This document shows, piece after piece, positions 1 to 8,463 of a stretch of 64,000 nt of DNA; the stretch's first letter is position 1; each line of letters opens with the position of its first letter. Below the pieces are notes generated by a model. It saw only the letters and a list, made by a program, of their open reading frames with translations, made no database searches and was not told where the DNA came from. The position numbers were made by a program, and so were the translations under genes. The stretch is from Streptomyces sp. AV19 (GTDB taxonomy: Bacteria; Actinomycetota; Actinomycetes; Streptomycetales; Streptomycetaceae): the NCBI RefSeq assembly GCF_015999245.1, contig NZ_JAEAMR010000003.1, positions 127,821 to 191,820 on the forward strand. Reading direction: 5' to 3'.

Positions 1-120
1 GTCGTGGCCGAGGACGAGCTCAACGCGAACTACATCATCCCCAGCGTCTTCAACGAGAAGGTCGCCGGGGCGGTGGCCGGAGCGGTCCGGGAGGCCGCGA
101 AGGCCGCCGGAGGGCTGTGA
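1..120 (+). CDS. Malic enzyme (NAD(P)-dependent malate dehydrogenase, decarboxylating), C-terminal fragment
   Basis: The open frame enters from the left edge and ends at TGA 118-120, giving 39 C-terminal residues with ELNANYIIPSVF and a helical AGAVAGAVREAAKAAG tail. This resembles the end of actinobacterial malic enzymes, which convert malate to pyruvate and CO2. The next gene, hup, fits the malic enzyme-hup-murA order I recall from Streptomyces. The catalytic and nucleotide-binding parts lie outside the window, so the name rests on the short tail and the context. Confidence 0.7.
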   Translation, partial: VVAEDELNANYIIPSVFNEKVAGAVAGAVREAAKAAGGL

Positions 121-443
121 CGGCTGCCACGACGGCCTGACGACGGCGCGTCGCGTGGCGCGGCGCTCGTGCGGCCCCCATAGGGTGTCGGGCAGTGAAC
201 GGGCCGTGGAAACGCGGCCCCACCCGAGGCTGTGGCGCTTTCCGTGTGACTCTCCAGGGTGCCGGATTGGCTTTCCCGCCACTGGTGGGGGCAGGATGCT
301 CCCCCGAGGACTCCGTCCGGGGGGCATCCCCCTAGGGCGCGAGGGATCTAGTGGCGGACCCGGGTCCGGGGACTGTCCGAGGGCCCTGGCAGCATCGGCT
401 TCGATCTCACGCCTCATTGGCAAGAAGAACACGGGAGTACAAC
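121..443 (+). other. Non-coding region upstream of hup
   Basis: A gap of about 320 bases between malic enzyme and hup. It contains GC-rich stretches able to fold (for example runs of G around 290-300 facing runs of C around 330-340), which could end malic enzyme transcription, and presumably the hup promoter. I could not place a -10/-35 pair with confidence. Open frames here lack coding character. Confidence 0.5.
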
Positions 444-725
444 ATGAACCGCAGTGAGCTGGTGGCCGCTCTGGCCGACCGTGCCGAGGTGACCCGCAAG
501 GACGCCGACGCCGTTCTGGCCGCCCTCGCCGAGACCGTCGGTGAGGTCGTCGCCAAGGGCGACGAGAAGGTGACCATCCCCGGCTTCCTGACCTTCGAGC
601 GCACGCACCGTGCCGCTCGCACCGCCCGTAACCCGCAGACGGGCGAGCCGATCCAGATCGCTGCCGGTTACAGCGTGAAGGTCTCCGCGGGCTCCAAGCT
701 CAAGGAAGCCGCCAAGGGCAAGTAA
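444..725 (+). CDS. hup: DNA-binding protein HU (nucleoid-associated)
   Basis: A 93-residue protein, the usual length of short HU. It starts MNRSELVAALAD, and residues 45-66 form the DNA-binding arm region (IPGFLTFERTHRAARTARNP, then the TGEPIQI motif typical of HU). HU dimers bend and compact DNA. ATG 444 is chosen because a GGGAG ribosome site lies about 7 bases upstream and the protein then begins exactly as family members do; earlier in-frame starts would add an unrelated tail. The long Lys/Ala-rich extension of the second Streptomyces HU (HupS) is absent, so this is the short HupA-like type. A strong hairpin follows directly. Confidence 0.95.
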   Translation: MNRSELVAALADRAEVTRKDADAVLAALAETVGEVVAKGDEKVTIPGFLTFERTHRAARTARNPQTGEPIQIAAGYSVKVSAGSKLKEAAKGK

Positions 726-737
726 GCAGGTCCCGCT

Positions 738-778
738 CTGAGGGCGGCCGCTCCCGGGACGGGAGGGGCCGCCCTCAG
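738..778 (+). terminator. Rho-independent-type hairpin after hup
   Basis: A perfect 12-bp stem (CTGAGGGCGGCC at 738-749 with its complement at 767-778) begins 13 bases after the hup stop. No long U tract follows, which is common for Streptomyces terminators. Confidence 0.8.
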
Positions 779-1474
779 GCGTTGGTGGGGGCGGGGGCCG
801 GCGGCGTGTGAGGGTGCCCCGGTCCCTCCCCCAGAGGGGGCACCCCCATTTCACCGTTTCCCGGTGCGGGGCCCCGGACCCGAACCGCCCTCCGGGCGGT
901 GGCGGGGGCTCCGCCCCCTGCGCCCTGGGCCCCGGGCGGCCCTGCGCGGCGCGTGACGGGTGACGGGCCCCGCGCCCGCGTGGCGGGGGCTCTGCCCCTG
1001 CGCCCGCCGGGGCCTCGCTCCTGGACCCTGTCGGGGCTGCAACAGGGCTTGGCCCCTTGGGTCCTCCGCCGAGGCTCCACCCCTGGGTCCGTACCAAGGC
1101 TCTACACCTGGGCGCGTACGGGGGTTCTGCCCTGGGCCCGCAACAGGCCCGTAACCCAGGCCGCCCATAACCCGGTCCCGTAACCCAGGCCCGCGGGCCC
1201 GGCCCCGGACTCGTCCCCGGACCCGTCCCCGGCCCTGCCCCAACGCCCTGCCGGAGCTCCGCCCCTGGCCCGCAAGCGCGCCTTCCGGGCGCCCGTATCC
1301 ACGCCCCGGAACGGGCCCCCGAACAGGCCGATCCAGCCCGCCCCCGAGGGCGTCCGAGTGTCTCGCGGCGCAGCCGCGGCTGCGGGGGCCCGGGGCACCG
1401 CCCCGGTTACGGGAAGGGGCGGGGCGGGGGAGAAACAACCCCCGGCCCCGCCCCCACCGGCGGATGACAGTCGC
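779..1474. repeat. GC-rich intergenic repeat mosaic between hup and murA
   Basis: About 700 bases with no believable gene. It contains CCCTCCCCCAGAGGGGGCAC near 824-844 followed by a TTTCACCGTTTC element near 850, both recurring elsewhere in the window. Degenerate runs of CGTAACCCAGGCC and GGACCCGTCCCCGG follow around 1110-1230. Open frames exist on both strands but are Arg/Pro/Gly-rich and alignment-free. Hup reads in and murA ends here from the other side, so it is a convergent terminator zone. Confidence 0.7.
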
Positions 1475-2809
1475 TCACGCGCCCTGCGGCAGCTCCACGT
1501 TCGCGCCCAGGTCCCGCAGCTTCTGCATGAAGTTCTCGTAGCCGCGGTTGATCAGCTCGATGCCGTGGACCCGGGAGGTGCCCTCGGCCGCCAGGGCCGC
1601 GATCAGGTACGAGAAGCCGCCGCGGAGGTCGGGGATGACCAGATCCGCGCCCTGGAGCTTCGTCGGGCCGGAGACCACCGCCGAGTGCAGGAAGTTCCGC
1701 TGGCCGAAGCGGCACGCGGAGCCGCCCAGGCACTCGCGGTAGAGCTGGATGTGGGCGCCCATCTGGTTGAGGGCGGAGGTGAAGCCCAGCCGGGACTCGT
1801 AGACCGTCTCGTGGACGATGGACAGGCCCGACGCCTGCGTCAGGGCGACGACCAGCGGCTGCTGCCAGTCCGTCTGGAAGCCGGGGTGGACGTCGGTCTC
1901 CAGCGCTATGGCGTTGAGCTCGCCGCCGGGGTGCCAGAAGCGGATGCCCTCGTCGTCGATCTCGAAGGCGCCGCCGACCTTGCGGTAGGTGTTGAGGAAG
2001 GTCATCATCTCGCGCTGGCTGGCGCCGCGGACGTAGATGTTGCCCTTGGTCGCGAGCGCCGCGCTCGCCCAGGAGGCGGACTCCAGGCGGTCCGGCAGGG
2101 CGCGGTGGTTGTAGCCGCCGAGCGAGTCCACACCGGTGATGCGGATCGTGCGGTCGGTGTCCATGGAGATGATCGCGCCCATCTTCTGCAGCACGCAGAT
2201 GAGGTCCTCGATCTCCGGCTCCACGGCCGCGTTGGACAGCACGGTGACGCCCTCGGCCAGGACGGCCGTCAGCAGCACCTGCTCGGTCGCGCCGACCGAC
2301 GGGTACGGCAGCTGGATCTTGGTGCCGCGCAGCCGCTGCGGGGCCTCCAAGTACTGGCCGCCCTCCCGCTTCTCGATCGTCGCGCCGAACTGCCGCAGCA
2401 CCTCGAAGTGGAAGTCGATCGGCCGGCCGCCGATGTCGCAGCCGCCCAGGCCCGGGATGAACGCGTGGCCGAGGCGGTGCAGCAGCGGGCCGCAGAAGAG
2501 GATCGGGATGCGCGAGGAGCCGGCGTGCGCGTCGATGTCGGCGACGTTGGCGCTCTCCACGTGCGAGGGGTCGAGGACCAGCTCGCCGGGCTCGTCGCCG
2601 GGGCGCACGGTCACACCGTGCAGCTGGAGGAGTCCGCGGACGACCCGGACGTCCCGGATGTCGGGGACGTTGCGCAGCCTGCTGGGGCCGCTGCCGAGCA
2701 GCGCGGCGACCATGGCCTTCGGCACGAGGTTCTTCGCGCCGCGGACACGGATCTCGCCCTCGAGCGGGGTACCGCCATGGACAAGCAGGACATCGTCAGG
2801 GCCGGTCAT
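1475..2809 (-). CDS. murA: UDP-N-acetylglucosamine 1-carboxyvinyltransferase (MurA)
   Basis: First committed step of peptidoglycan synthesis: enolpyruvyl transfer from PEP to UDP-GlcNAc in the cytoplasm. The 444-residue protein has the duplicated EPSP-synthase-like fold. The fosfomycin-target cysteine is present in GGCDIGGRP (Cys124), unlike natural Cys-to-Asp variants. The uridine-binding end shows DLRGGFSYLIAALAAEG. ATG 2809 gives MTGPDDVLLVHGG, the family start; an in-frame upstream extension to about 2932 has no family match and lies past a CAGGA site. The gene converges on hup, with a repeat mosaic between them. Confidence 0.95.
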   Translation of the reverse strand: MTGPDDVLLVHGGTPLEGEIRVRGAKNLVPKAMVAALLGSGPSRLRNVPDIRDVRVVRGLLQLHGVTVRPGDEPGELVLDPSHVESANVADIDAHAGSSRIPILFCGPLLHRLGHAFIPGLGGCDIGGRPIDFHFEVLRQFGATIEKREGGQYLEAPQRLRGTKIQLPYPSVGATEQVLLTAVLAEGVTVLSNAAVEPEIEDLICVLQKMGAIISMDTDRTIRITGVDSLGGYNHRALPDRLESASWASAALATKGNIYVRGASQREMMTFLNTYRKVGGAFEIDDEGIRFWHPGGELNAIALETDVHPGFQTDWQQPLVVALTQASGLSIVHETVYESRLGFTSALNQMGAHIQLYRECLGGSACRFGQRNFLHSAVVSGPTKLQGADLVIPDLRGGFSYLIAALAAEGTSRVHGIELINRGYENFMQKLRDLGANVELPQGA

Positions 2810-3040
2810 GGATCTCGCGTTCCTGGAGTTGGGCAGGTGGGCAAGAAGAAAGGGTAATGCGACCGGAGGGGGCGCTCGCCGCCATCGGGGGGCTTTGCGT
2901 ACGTCATGGGTTTGCAACAACACGCTCCGCATACGGAGTGGTCGCTACCGGTTAGCTGTTCCACGGGTGTACGCGGATCCGCCGGGTCCGGTGTGCCCTT
3001 CCACTCCCCGCGGACCCCGGAAATGCGGGATCATGGCGCC

Positions 3041-3628
3041 ATGCCCGAGGTGTCCTCGCTCACAGGACGACTGCTCGTCGCGACGCCGGCGCTGTCCGAC
3101 CCGAACTTCGACCGAGCGGTGGTGCTGCTCCTCGACCACGACGAGGAGGGCTCCCTCGGTGTGGTCCTGAACCGGCCGACCCCGGTCGGCGTCGCCGACA
3201 TCCTCGCCTCCTGGGCCTTCCTGGCCGGCGAGCCGGGCGTGGTCTTCCAGGGCGGGCCCGTCTCGCTGGACTCGGCGCTCGGCGTGGCCGTCGTCCCGGG
3301 GGAGCGGCAGGCCAAGGACGTCCCCACCGTCGACGGCCCCATCGGCTGGCGCCGGGTGCACGGTGCCATCGGGCTCGTCGACCTGGAGGCCCCGCCGGAG
3401 CTGCTGGGGCCGGCCGTCGGCTCGCTGCGGATCTTCGCGGGGTACTCGGGCTGGGGCCCGGGCCAGCTGGAGGAGGAGCTGGTCGACGGCGCCTGGTACG
3501 TGGTGGAGTCCGAGCCGGGGGACGTGTCGTCCCCGGACCCGTCCCGGCTCTGGCGGTCGGTGCTGCGCCGCCAGCGCAACGAGCTGGCCATGGTCGCCAC
3601 CTACCCGGACGACCCCAGCCTCAACTGA
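3041..3628 (+). CDS. YqgE/AlgH family protein (UPF0301)
   Basis: A 195-residue protein with the UPF0301 signatures: GRLLVATPALSDPNFDRAVV at the N-terminus, GVVLNRPT, VFQGGPVSLDSA, and WGPGQLEEEL in the middle. The family is widespread, structurally known and of uncertain function (AlgH in Pseudomonas has been linked to regulation). ATG 3041 gives MPEVSSLTGRLL; ATG 3023 is in frame but adds a non-conserved MRDHGA. Its stop overlaps the stop of the convergent LysR gene by 8 bases. It is divergent from murA. Confidence 0.88.
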   Translation: MPEVSSLTGRLLVATPALSDPNFDRAVVLLLDHDEEGSLGVVLNRPTPVGVADILASWAFLAGEPGVVFQGGPVSLDSALGVAVVPGERQAKDVPTVDGPIGWRRVHGAIGLVDLEAPPELLGPAVGSLRIFAGYSGWGPGQLEEELVDGAWYVVESEPGDVSSPDPSRLWRSVLRRQRNELAMVATYPDDPSLN

Positions 3629-4472
3629 CGCCGGCGCCGGCCAGCGCCGCGCACCGGTCGGCCAGCGGGTGCGCGCCGCGCGCCGGGACCACGAGCCGTA
3701 CGGTCACGGCCGGGGCGTTCTTCAGCCGGACGTACCGCACGGCCGGGTGCGCCAGGCGCTCGGCGGCCGGGCGGGGCGCGACGCCGACGCCGTGCCCGGC
3801 GGCCACGGACTCCACCCACTCGTCGATGTTCCCGGCCGTGCAGGCCACGCGCGGACGGGCGTCCTCCGGCCAGAGTTCCGGCGCGGTCGTCCCGCTCACC
3901 GTGTTGACGACCAGCGGCAGCCCCGCCAGCTCCGTCCAGTCCAGGACGCGGCGGCGGGCCAGCGGCGAGGAGCGGGGCACGGCCGCCACGCGTTCCTCGC
4001 GGCACAGGACCACCCCGCGCATCCCCGCCGGCACCTCGCCGCGCAGCACGGCGGCGTCCGTCTCGCCGGTGTCCAGACCCGCGAGCGCGGCGTCCCGCCG
4101 CACCAGCCGGACGCCCGCGCCGGTGGCCCGCTTGAACTCCTCGACCAGGGCCGCCGCCCGGTCCGGCAGCAGCCCGGCGAAGCCCAGCCGCAGCAGCGCG
4201 TCCCGGGAGGGGGCGCGCAGGGCGTCGTCCAGGCGCGCGAGGGTCACCGTGAGCTCCTCGTGGAGGCGCTGTCCGGCCGGGGTCGGCGCGACCCTGCGCG
4301 TGGTGCGCTCCAGGAGCCGGGCGCCGAGGGCGGCCTCCAGGGACTGGATCGCGCGGGTCAGGGCGGGCTGGCCGACGCCCAGCCGGGCCGCGGCGTAGGT
4401 GAAGCTGCGCTCCTCGGCGACGGCCAGGAACCAGCGCAGCTGACGGAGCTCGACACCGCTCAGGTCGGTCAT
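3621..4472 (-). CDS. LysR family transcriptional regulator
   Basis: 283 residues. The N-terminal winged helix-turn-helix (about 6-65) shows the classic ELRQLRWFLAVAEERSFTYA and LGVGQPALTRAIQSLEAALG. The effector-binding domain follows. It is transcribed away from an MFS transporter gene (start 4576), so a local efflux control circuit is a natural inference. ATG 4472 is the start of MTDLSGVELRQLRWF; the longer frame would run through the promoter. The 3' end overlaps the convergent YqgE gene. Confidence 0.9.
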   Translation of the reverse strand: MTDLSGVELRQLRWFLAVAEERSFTYAAARLGVGQPALTRAIQSLEAALGARLLERTTRRVAPTPAGQRLHEELTVTLARLDDALRAPSRDALLRLGFAGLLPDRAAALVEEFKRATGAGVRLVRRDAALAGLDTGETDAAVLRGEVPAGMRGVVLCREERVAAVPRSSPLARRRVLDWTELAGLPLVVNTVSGTTAPELWPEDARPRVACTAGNIDEWVESVAAGHGVGVAPRPAAERLAHPAVRYVRLKNAPAVTVRLVVPARGAHPLADRCAALAGAGVS

Positions 4473-4485
4473 GCGCACCAAGCAT

Positions 4486-4507
4486 AAATAGCCCCGCCGG
4501 GGCATTT
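4486..4507. promoter_or_regulatory. Imperfect palindrome between divergent LysR and MFS genes
   Basis: AAATAGCCCCG/CCGGGGCATTT, a dyad of 11-base arms with one interruption, sits in the 103-base divergent interval. This is the usual place for a LysR operator. The assignment is inferred from position and symmetry. Confidence 0.5.
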
Positions 4508-4575
4508 CCGAACGCGTGTTCAGGCTGCCTAGTCTCCCGGCCACCGGAATCGGAAAAGAAACGGGGGACATCACC

Positions 4576-5775
4576 GTGCGCAAGGTCCTGCTGCTGGCCC
4601 TGGGCTCCTTCGCCCTGGGGCTGGACGCCTATGTGATGGCCGGGCTGCTGCCCGCGATCGCCGACGACACCGGGACGACGGTGGCGCTCGCCGGACAGCT
4701 GGTGACCGCCTTCACGCTCGCCTACGCCGTCTCGGCGCCGCTCTTCGCGAGCCTGCTCGCCGGGCGCCGGCCGCGCGCCGCGCTGACCGGGGCGCTCGCG
4801 GTGTTCACGGTGGCGAACGGACTCACCGCGCTCGCGCCCACCTTCGGGCTCCTCCTCGCGGCCCGGGTGGCCGCGGGGGCGGGCGCGGGGCTCTACGCCG
4901 CGCTGTCCACGGCGGCCGCCGCCGCGATGGTCCCCGCCGCCCGGCGCGGCCGGGCGCTCGCCCTGATCATGGGCGGCATGAGCACCGGCACGGTCCTCGG
5001 CGTCCCGCTGGGCGTCCTGCTCGCCGGGCACACCGGCTGGCGGGCCACGCTCTGGCTGCTCACGGCCCTGGGCGCGGTATCCCTGGCCGGGCTGCTCGTC
5101 CTGCTGCCGCCCCTGCCCCCGCAGCACCGGGCGTCCGTCCGCGACCGCCTCGCCGCCGTCGCGGACCGCCGCGTCGCCCCGGTCGTCGGCGTCTCCTTCC
5201 TCGCCGCCGTCGCCAGCCTGGGCCTCTACACCTACCTCGCGCCCGTCCTGGCGGCGGCGGGCGGCGTCCACGGCGTCACGCCCTACCTGTGGGCCTGGGG
5301 ACTCGGCGGCGTCCTGGGCAGCGCCGCGGCCGGTCCGCTGGTGGACCGTACGGGCCGGGCGCCCCGCCTGGTCGCCGTCGTCCTCGCGCTGATCGTCGCC
5401 GCCCAGGCGCTGCTGCCCGCCCTCGCCCCCCACGCGGTCGCGGCCGGCCTGGCCCTGCTGGTCTGGGGCGCGGGCGGCTGGGCCCTCCAGGTGCCCCAGC
5501 AGCACCGGCTGCTGGAGCTGCGCCCGGACCGCGGCCCGGTGGTCCTGGCCCTCAACAGCTCCGCCCTCTACCTGGGCAGCGCCGTCGGCTCCGCCCTCGG
5601 CGGCGCCGCCCTCTCGGCCGGGCTGGCGCCCCGGGCGCTGCCCCTCGCCGCCGCCGCGGTGGCCGCGCTGGGCCTGGCCGGGCACGCGTTCGCGACGAGC
5701 CGGCCCCGGCGGGACGACGGGCCTCGGCCGACCCCGGCGCTCCCCAGTACCCTTGGGGACCATGAGCACTCTTGA
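4576..5775 (+). CDS. MFS transporter, drug:H+ antiporter type
   Basis: 399 residues and about 12 hydrophobic segments. The first segment contains LGSFALGLDAYVMAGLLPAIADD, the motif D1-type pattern of DHA1 pumps, and GRRPRAAL is the loop 2-3 motif. The start is GTG 4576 behind AACGGGGGACATCACC. Its last codons overlap the start of the next gene (ATG 5762). Divergent from the LysR gene, it is probably an efflux pump under that regulator; the substrate cannot be told from sequence. Confidence 0.85.
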   Translation: MRKVLLLALGSFALGLDAYVMAGLLPAIADDTGTTVALAGQLVTAFTLAYAVSAPLFASLLAGRRPRAALTGALAVFTVANGLTALAPTFGLLLAARVAAGAGAGLYAALSTAAAAAMVPAARRGRALALIMGGMSTGTVLGVPLGVLLAGHTGWRATLWLLTALGAVSLAGLLVLLPPLPPQHRASVRDRLAAVADRRVAPVVGVSFLAAVASLGLYTYLAPVLAAAGGVHGVTPYLWAWGLGGVLGSAAAGPLVDRTGRAPRLVAVVLALIVAAQALLPALAPHAVAAGLALLVWGAGGWALQVPQQHRLLELRPDRGPVVLALNSSALYLGSAVGSALGGAALSAGLAPRALPLAAAAVAALGLAGHAFATSRPRRDDGPRPTPALPSTLGDHEHS

Positions 5776-6052
5776 GCCCGAGCGCGGGGCAGGTACAGGC
5801 ACCCTCGTAGAGCCGACGCCACAGGTGTCGCACGGCGACGGCGACCACGAGCGCTACGCCCACTACGTCCAGAAGGACAAGATCATGGAGAGCGCGCTCT
5901 CCGGCTCCCCGGTCGTCGCCCTGTGCGGCAAGGTCTGGGTGCCCGGGCGCGACCCGAAGAAGTACCCGGTCTGTCCCATGTGCAAGGAGATCTTCGACGG
6001 CATGGGCGCCGGCGACGACAAGGGCGGCAAGGGCGGCGACGGCAAGAAGTAG
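5762..6052 (+). CDS. DUF3039 domain protein
   Basis: 96 residues. It contains a single conserved block, HYVQKDKIMESALSGSPVVA followed by LCGKVWVPGRDPKKYPVCPMCKE, with three cysteines (CxnCPMC) that could bind a metal. The acidic N-terminus and Gly/Lys-rich tail (DDKGGKGGDGKK) look disordered. Its start lies inside the 3' end of the MFS gene, so translation may be coupled. A perfect 16-bp hairpin follows the stop. Actinobacterial family without a known function. Confidence 0.85.
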   Translation: MSTLEPERGAGTGTLVEPTPQVSHGDGDHERYAHYVQKDKIMESALSGSPVVALCGKVWVPGRDPKKYPVCPMCKEIFDGMGAGDDKGGKGGDGKK

Positions 6053-6073
6053 TCCACCCCTCCTCCGGCTTTC

Positions 6074-6109
6074 CGGCTCCCCGGGCACGCGTACGTGCCC
6101 GGGGAGCCG
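6074..6109 (+). terminator. Strong hairpin terminator after the DUF3039 gene
   Basis: A perfect 16-bp stem (CGGCTCCCCGGGCACG at 6074-6089 and its complement at 6094-6109) with a CGTA loop, 21 bases past the stop codon. It isolates the MFS/DUF3039 unit from the sugar ABC operon. Confidence 0.85.
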
Positions 6110-6198
6110 TCCGCGTTGCACGGAGTGCTTCGCCCGGTCACGTTCCGGCCGCGAGTCTTGTGGGGCCCGGGCGGGCGCGCTTAGCCTCCTCCCAATTG

Positions 6199-6232
6199 CG
6201 CACGGAGAAACGTGCGTTGCGCATGACGCAAC
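6199..6232. promoter_or_regulatory. Candidate operator of the sugar ABC operon
   Basis: Two adjoining dyads lie 40-75 bases before the lipoprotein start: CGCACG-6 bases-CGTGCG (6199-6216) and GTTGCG-CATGA-CGCAAC (6216-6232). TTGCG half-sites are typical of LacI-family sites, but no regulator gene is adjacent. No TGGTCTAGACCA (DasR) motif is seen here. Confidence 0.5.
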
Positions 6233-6274
6233 GGATGTGACAGCGCTGTGCGCGACGATCGGGAGGGGATCACC

Positions 6275-7558
6275 ATGGCGCCGTCCGCCCGGAGAACCAC
6301 CGCCGGGTTACTCCTCGCCCTGGCGGCCGTCGCCTCCTGCGCCCCCTCCACGTCCGTGAACTCCGCGACGGGGGACAGCAGGACCGGCACCCTGCGGGTG
6401 TGGCTGTTCAGGGAGGTGAACAACAAGCCCAAGGAGGCGGTGGTGGCCGACGCGGTGGACGCCTTCGTACGGGACCACCGGGGCGTACGCGTCGAGGTCG
6501 GCTACATCCCCGTCGAGACCCGGGCCGAGAAGATCAAGGCCGCCTTCAACGACCCGGGGAGCGCACCGGACCTCGTCGAGTACGGCAACACCGACACCGC
6601 CGGCCACGTGAAGGACGGCGGTCTGGCCGACGTCACCGCCGAACTCGCCGCCCGCCCGGGGGCCGACGCCGCGGCCGTCGCCTCCGTGACCGTGGACGGG
6701 AAGCTCTACGGCGCACCGCTGTCCGTCGGGGTCCGCGCCCTCTACTACCGCACCGACGTCTTCCGCGAGCTGGGCCTCGCCCCGCCCCGCACCCTGGCCG
6801 AACTCGCCGCCACCGCACGGCGGATCCACCGCGAGCGGCCCCGGCTGTACGGGCTCGCGGTCGGCGGCGCCTACACCTACGGCGCCCTCCCCTTCGTCTG
6901 GGCCCACGGCGGCGACGTGGCCCGGCGCTCGGGCCGCACCTGGCGCGCGGCGATCGACGACGAGAAGTCCCGCGCCGGCGTCCGGGCCTGGACCGGCCTC
7001 TTCGGCGACGACAACTGCCCCGCGAGCCGCTGCGCCGCGATGGGCGGCAACGACACGGTCCAGGCGTTCGCCTCGGGCCGCGCCGCCATGGCGATCGCCG
7101 GCGACTTCAACCGCAAGGCCGTCGACGACGGGCCGGTCAGGGGGCGGTACGCGGTGGTGCCGCTGCCCGGGCGCGAACCGGGGCACATCGCCCCCGCGTT
7201 CGCGGGCGGGAACAACATCGGTGTGCTCAGGAGCAGTTCGCACCGCACTCTCGCCGTGGACCTGATGAAGTCCCTGACCTCCCGGCGCACCCAGGACCGG
7301 CTCTTCGACGCCATGGGCTTCCTGCCCGCCTCCGCCGAGGCCCGCCGCGCGGCCGCGCGCCGGCAGCCGTTCGCCGAGCCGTTCGTGCGGACCCTCGACG
7401 CGGGCACCGTCTCCCTGCCCGCCTCGCCCGGCTGGGCGGCGATCGACGCCGGGCAGGTGCTGCCGACGATGTTCCAGGAGATCGTCAGCGGACGGAAGGA
7501 CGTGGACGCGGCCACGACGGCCGCCGCCCGCCGCATGGACGAGGCGTTCCGCCGGTGA
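6275..7558 (+). CDS. Sugar ABC transporter substrate-binding lipoprotein
   Basis: 427 residues. Signal sequence with lipobox VASC (Cys about residue 23 after the RRTTAGLLLALAA stretch), then a family 1 extracellular solute-binding fold: LRVWLFREVNNKPKEAVVAD, DLVEYGNTDTAGHVKDGGLADV and a GGNNIGVLRSS block. It captures an oligosaccharide outside the membrane and delivers it to the two permeases that follow. ATG 6275 is preceded by GGGAGGGG. Its stop overlaps the GTG of the first permease. No ATPase is encoded; Streptomyces importers of this class commonly use the shared MsiK ATPase. The downstream GH20 gene suggests amino-sugar oligomers as cargo. Confidence 0.88.
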   Translation: MAPSARRTTAGLLLALAAVASCAPSTSVNSATGDSRTGTLRVWLFREVNNKPKEAVVADAVDAFVRDHRGVRVEVGYIPVETRAEKIKAAFNDPGSAPDLVEYGNTDTAGHVKDGGLADVTAELAARPGADAAAVASVTVDGKLYGAPLSVGVRALYYRTDVFRELGLAPPRTLAELAATARRIHRERPRLYGLAVGGAYTYGALPFVWAHGGDVARRSGRTWRAAIDDEKSRAGVRAWTGLFGDDNCPASRCAAMGGNDTVQAFASGRAAMAIAGDFNRKAVDDGPVRGRYAVVPLPGREPGHIAPAFAGGNNIGVLRSSSHRTLAVDLMKSLTSRRTQDRLFDAMGFLPASAEARRAAARRQPFAEPFVRTLDAGTVSLPASPGWAAIDAGQVLPTMFQEIVSGRKDVDAATTAAARRMDEAFRR

Positions 7559-8463
7559 CGGCCGCCCGCGCCGCCAGGCCCTGGACCCCCTGGCTCTACC
7601 TCGCCCCCGCCCTCGCCGTCCTGGGCGGACTGCTGGTCTACCCCGTCTGCCAGCTCGGCCTCATCTCCGTCCTCGAATACACCCAGGCCCAGGTCAGCGG
7701 CGGCGAACCGACCTCCTTCCAGGGGCTGGCCAACTACCGCGAGGTGTTCGGCGACCCGCAGTTCCGCCAGGTCCTCGTCGCGACCCTGGTCTTCGCCGCC
7801 GCGTGCGTCCTCGCCACCCTCGCCACCGGCTGCGCCGCCGCCGTGCTCCTCACCCGCGTCCGCGCCCTGCCGCGGCTGGCCCTGATGCTCGCCGCGCTCG
7901 GGGCCTGGGCGACGCCCGCCGTCACCGGATCGACGGTGTGGCTCTTCCTCTTCGACCCCGACTCCGGGCCGGTGGACCGGGTGTTGACCGGGCTCGGCCT
8001 CGCCGGCTTCGAGGGCCACTCCTGGACCTACGACCGCTTCAGCGCCTTCGCGCTCGTCCTCCTCGAAGTGGTCTGGTGCTCCTTCCCGTTCGTGATGGTC
8101 ACCGTCTACGCGGGCATCCGGGCCATTCCCGCCGAGGTGCTGGAGGCGGCGGCGCTCGACGGCGCCTCGTCCTGGCGGACCTGGCGCCACGTCACGGCGC
8201 CCATGCTGCGGCCGGTCCTCACCGTCGTCACCATCCAGTCCGTCATCTGGGACTTCAAGGTCTTCACCCAGATCTACGTCATGACCAACGGCGGCGGCAT
8301 CGCCGGACAGAACCTCACACTCAACGTCTACGCCTACCAGAAGGCGTTCGCCTCCTCGCAGTACAGCCTCGGCTCGGCGATCGGCGTGGTGATGCTGCTC
8401 GTCCTGCTCGCCGTCACGCTGGTGTACCTGTGGCTGCTGCGGCGTCAGGGGGAGGAGATATGA
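7555..8463 (+). CDS. Sugar ABC transporter permease (MalF-like)
   Basis: 302 residues, six predicted membrane spans. The cytoplasmic EAA loop reads EAAALDGASSWRTWRHVTAP, the site where the ATPase docks. GTG 7555 overlaps the lipoprotein stop (GTGA). The gene ends in an ATGA overlap with the second permease, so the three genes are translationally coupled. Confidence 0.9.
   Translation: MTAARAARPWTPWLYLAPALAVLGGLLVYPVCQLGLISVLEYTQAQVSGGEPTSFQGLANYREVFGDPQFRQVLVATLVFAAACVLATLATGCAAAVLLTRVRALPRLALMLAALGAWATPAVTGSTVWLFLFDPDSGPVDRVLTGLGLAGFEGHSWTYDRFSAFALVLLEVVWCSFPFVMVTVYAGIRAIPAEVLEAAALDGASSWRTWRHVTAPMLRPVLTVVTIQSVIWDFKVFTQIYVMTNGGGIAGQNLTLNVYAYQKAFASSQYSLGSAIGVVMLLVLLAVTLVYLWLLRRQGEEI

Noticed and set aside
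779..1474. Arg/Pro-rich open frames between hup and murA
   Set aside because: Repeat mosaic with palindromic GC runs; frames on both strands have no domain, ribosome site or codon bias.
3601..5802. Very long minus-strand frame opposite LysR and MFS genes
   Set aside because: High-GC antisense shadow of real genes; Arg/Gly-rich with no family features.
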